A stretch of 15,932 nucleotides of DNA from an uncultured Oscillibacter sp. (lineage in GTDB: Bacteria > Bacillota > Clostridia > Oscillospirales > Oscillospiraceae). The notes below the pieces were generated by a model. The model did not search any database, was not told the origin of the DNA, and saw only the letters and a program-made list of their open reading frames with translations. The stretch spans positions 1-15,932 of the forward strand of contig CAJTZL010000059.1 of assembly GCA_910583695.1 (NCBI GenBank). The letters are read 5' to 3'. This document shows, one piece after another, positions 13,847 to 15,932 of this stretch. A program made the position numbers and the translations under genes. Numbering within the stretch: position 1 is the stretch's first letter; every line of letters starts with the position of its first letter.

Positions 13847-14503
13847 ATGAAAAAGCACATCCTCTGCCTGGGCGATTCCAACACCCATGGCTATTGCGCC
13901 GACCCGGCCGACTGCGCCGACGGCGGCATCCGCTTCAACGAGGACGAGCGGTGGACCTGCCTGCTGCAAAAGGCCCTGGGGCCCGCGTTTCTGGTGACGG
14001 AAGAGGGCCTCAGCGGGCGGACCACCGTCTTTCCGGACCCGCTCCATGAGACCATGGATGCCCTCACCGTCCTGTACTCCCTGCTGAAAAGCCATGAGTT
14101 TCTCGATCTGCTCATCATCATGCTGGGCACCAACGACGTGAAGGAGCGCCTGGGAGCCAACGCCGCCTGCATCGCCATCGGCATGGAGCGGCTGGTCCGC
14201 AAGGCCCAGAGCGTGGACTGCTGGGGGGACCACGGCCCCAACATTCTGATTGTCTGCCCGCCGCCCATCCGCCCGGAGATGGAGCAATCCGAAAACGGCA
14301 TTCCCATGGGGAAGGGGTGCCTGGAGAAGTCCCGGGAGCTGCCCGCTTACTATGAGAAGACCGCAAAGCTGGTGGGAGCCCATTACCTGAACGCCGGGGA
14401 CTGTGAGTTCAACCCCGTAGACGGGATGCACCTGACCCGGAAGGGCCACGCCCAGCTGGCGGCCCTGCTGGCGGAGGCCGTGCCGGGCCTTCTGCCGGGC
14501 TGA
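13847..14503 (+). CDS. SGNH/GDSL-family hydrolase, possible sialic acid O-acetylesterase
   Basis: The 218-residue cytoplasmic protein has all four SGNH blocks: GDSNTHG with nucleophile S11, SGRTT with oxyanion-hole G57, GTND (94-97) with N96, and DGMHLTRKGH with catalytic D192 and H195. There is no signal peptide. Many relatives are annotated as arylesterases or lipases. Beside a sialic acid operon, and divergent from it across a shared control region, removal of O-acetyl groups from imported sialic acid is the best inference, though not shown by sequence. AAGGAG precedes the ATG by 7 bases. The gene is monocistronic, ended by the hairpin at 14522-14554. Confidence 0.88.
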   Translation: MKKHILCLGDSNTHGYCADPADCADGGIRFNEDERWTCLLQKALGPAFLVTEEGLSGRTTVFPDPLHETMDALTVLYSLLKSHEFLDLLIIMLGTNDVKERLGANAACIAIGMERLVRKAQSVDCWGDHGPNILIVCPPPIRPEMEQSENGIPMGKGCLEKSRELPAYYEKTAKLVGAHYLNAGDCEFNPVDGMHLTRKGHAQLAALLAEAVPGLLPG

Positions 14504-14521
14504 CCGCCGCCGGGGACGCAA

Positions 14522-14554
14522 AAAGAGGACCGAAACGCCGTTTCGGTCCTCTTT
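14522..14554. terminator. Bidirectional terminator between esterase and yesL-like gene
   Basis: A perfect 15-bp stem (14522-14536 with 14540-14554) has a three-base loop. Its outer AAA/TTT pairs give a T run on each strand, TTT on plus and five T on minus. It serves both convergent genes; the stop of the minus-strand gene is five bases away. Confidence 0.92.
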
Positions 14555-14559
14555 CCCGT

Positions 14560-15204
14560 TTATTCTTCCCGGCCCTCCGGCTCCTCCTGGGCCAGCTCCG
14601 GGGAGTGCCGCAGAAAGATCTTTTCAAAGAAAAGGGAGGTCAGGAGGGCGGCAGTCACCGGCATGAACACGACGGGCCACCACTCCTCTATGCAGAAGGC
14701 GGCGGTCTGCGCGGTCAGCAACACCACCACCACGGTGCTGGGAAGGTGGGCGACGGTCAGCTGAAGGGCCGTCCGGAACAGCCCGGCGACGCCGTAATCA
14801 AACCGCCCCAGAAGGGGGAACAGCCAGCACAGCGCCCCCGCCGGGAGAATCAGCGCGAAGTAATAGGCCACATAGAGCACATAAGCTCCACCCCCCAGGC
14901 GGGTGCCGTACCAGCGGACAATGAAGTGCCCGCCCAGCAGCAGCAGGGATAAAGGGAGGGCGATGAGCCCCGCCATAAGCCCCACCTTGAAATTCTGCCG
15001 GAAGGAGCGGAAGTAGTACCCGAAGGCCCCGCTCTCCCGGCCCCGGACGCATTTGACCACCGTGTAATACAGCGCCGCCGTGGCCGGGCCGATGGTGACG
15101 ACGGGCAGGCAGAGGAAGGTCCAGAGGATGGACAGCCCGCAGATGTCCACCAGGGTGCTCAGCCAGACCCAGATTCCCTTTTCGGGATTGAAAAACTCCC
15201 CCAT
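14560..15204 (-). CDS. YesL/DUF624-family membrane protein
   Basis: This 214-residue integral membrane protein resembles Bacillus YesL (DUF624). It opens with MGEFFNPEKGIWVWLSTLVD, a typical start for the family, and has about five membrane segments (18-48, 73-95, 106-130, 152-172, 176-194). The PVVTIGPATAALYY block (34-47) is a hallmark. The tail is acidic (HSPELAQEEPEGREE). YesL-type genes accompany sugar ABC transporters and carbohydrate regulators in Firmicutes; their biochemical role is unknown. The gene follows the RpiR regulator by nine bases, and the regulator's TAG stop overlaps its AGGAGG ribosome binding site, so the pair is coupled. Confidence 0.88.
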   Translation of the reverse strand: MGEFFNPEKGIWVWLSTLVDICGLSILWTFLCLPVVTIGPATAALYYTVVKCVRGRESGAFGYYFRSFRQNFKVGLMAGLIALPLSLLLLGGHFIVRWYGTRLGGGAYVLYVAYYFALILPAGALCWLFPLLGRFDYGVAGLFRTALQLTVAHLPSTVVVVLLTAQTAAFCIEEWWPVVFMPVTAALLTSLFFEKIFLRHSPELAQEEPEGREE

Positions 15205-15213
15205 ACCCGCCTC

Positions 15214-15932
15214 CTACACGCACTTCTGCGTCAGCGCCTTGCCCACGGACCGGCGGTTCTTCTCCGCCTCCTCCGGGGTCCGGCGGACAAACTCGCTGAG
15301 CAGCACCTCCACCACATAGAGCTGAGCCATCAGGGCGGAGGTGGAGCCGAACTGGAAGGGCTGCTCGTTGGGCCCGCAGAGGAGCACTGTGTCGGCGTAG
15401 GCGCTGGCGGGGGAGTTGGGATAGCGGGTTACGAGAATCAGCTTCCCGCCCCGGGCCCGGATGACCTCCACCGCCTCCAGCAGCTCATGGGTGGCGCCGG
15501 AGTAGGAAAAGTAGAGCACCGCGTCCCCCGGCGAGAGGGTGGACAGGACCACAGTCTGCATGTGGGAGTCCTGAATGGTTTTGAATTTCGGAGAGGTGGT
15601 AGAGAACTGGGCCCAGGCCGCAAGGGCCACCGCCGAATGGTTCCCCTGCCCCAGGCAGACCACCTGGCCCGCCTGGCACAGCAGGTCCGCCGCCCGCGTC
15701 ACCTCCCGCTCCGAGAGCATGTGGTAGGCGTTGTTCAGCGTGTCCTGGGCGGCGGAGAGCACCTTGCCCATGACGGCGGCGGTGGAATCCTCCATTGTGA
15801 GTTCGCTTCCCGGCTCGCCCGGGACCGTCCGGGCGGGCAGCGCCGCCCGGGCCAGTTCCAGCTGGAAGTCGTTGAAGCCCGCCAGCTTCAATTTCCGGCA
15901 GAACAGGGACCCGGTGGCCACCGCCCCGCCGC
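15214..15932 (-). CDS. RpiR-family transcriptional regulator, N terminus outside window; candidate NanR
   Basis: The frame stays open to the window end, so the first part of the helix-turn-helix domain is missing. The visible start, ATGSLFCRKLKLAGFNDFQL, is the recognition-helix end of a RpiR HTH (usual form ATVxRFCKKLGFxGYxEL). A SIS sugar-phosphate-binding domain follows: QVVCLGQGNHSAVALA, then LYFSYSGATHELLEAVEVI with the S-x-S-G-x-T motif, and KLILVTRYPNSPASAYAD. RpiR proteins sense phosphosugars, and the Firmicutes sialic acid regulator NanR belongs to this family. Its closeness to the nan operon and to TTTCGAAA-type palindromes makes it a good NanR candidate. That assignment is an inference. 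Confidence 0.88.
   Translation of the reverse strand, partial: GGAVATGSLFCRKLKLAGFNDFQLELARAALPARTVPGEPGSELTMEDSTAAVMGKVLSAAQDTLNNAYHMLSEREVTRAADLLCQAGQVVCLGQGNHSAVALAAWAQFSTTSPKFKTIQDSHMQTVVLSTLSPGDAVLYFSYSGATHELLEAVEVIRARGGKLILVTRYPNSPASAYADTVLLCGPNEQPFQFGSTSALMAQLYVVEVLLSEFVRRTPEEAEKNRRSVGKALTQKCV

Noticed and set aside
1..15932. tRNA genes, CRISPR arrays, insertion sequences, phage or integrase genes
   Set aside because: I looked for T-loop signatures, regularly spaced repeats, and transposase or integrase motifs in the translated frames and saw none.

Overview
The window looks like a chromosomal segment of a high-GC member of the Clostridia, most likely the Oscillospiraceae (Flavonifractor/Lawsonibacter/Oscillibacter neighbourhood). 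Reasons: strong AGGAGG ribosome binding sites, consensus SigA promoters, hairpin-plus-T terminators, a TPP riboswitch in front of an ECF-type thiamine transporter, a SigD-like promoter, a RpiR-type regulator near sialic acid genes, and a YesL/DUF624 membrane protein. The taxon is inferred from gene content only.

Layout. (1) 1-1633, plus strand: the 3' part of a MoxR-type AAA+ ATPase and a VWA/CoxE-like partner, closed by a convergent terminator. (2) 1695-4754, minus strand: a 1019-residue protein whose two ends align without gaps to the conserved helical ends of flagellin, while its 780-residue middle is an alpha-helical domain followed by a glycine-rich beta-solenoid. A match to the sigma-28/SigD promoter lies directly upstream. 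This is the most unusual object in the window. (3) 4900-7061, minus strand: a tRNA-modification operon, mnmA - small Cys-rich protein - tcdA, with a good SigA promoter and a strong terminator. (4) 7131-7728: AT-richer non-coding stretch with stem-loops and a cluster of DnaA-box-like 9-mers. (5) 7729-8637, plus strand: promoter, TPP riboswitch, terminator, thiT. (6) 8735-13562, minus strand: a sialic acid operon, read in the order solute-binding lipoprotein, two ABC permeases, NanQ-like anomerase, NanA lyase, with hairpins in two intercistronic gaps and no ATPase gene. (7) 13563-13846: a divergent control region with repeated TTTCGAAA-type palindromes. (8) 13847-14503, plus strand: an SGNH/GDSL esterase. 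(9) 14560-15932, minus strand: a RpiR-family regulator (cut by the window edge) followed by a YesL-like membrane protein.

How it works together. The nan genes would take up free N-acetylneuraminate, equilibrate its anomers and cleave it to ManNAc and pyruvate. The esterase may strip O-acetyl groups, and the RpiR protein is the obvious candidate for controlling the divergent promoters. The genes for ManNAc kinase, epimerase and GlcNAc-6-P deacetylase/deaminase are not in the window. The transporter probably borrows a shared ATPase. The flagellin-like gene has its own promoter and terminators and seems to belong to a motility regulon encoded elsewhere.

All homology statements come from reading the translated sequence; no database search was run.
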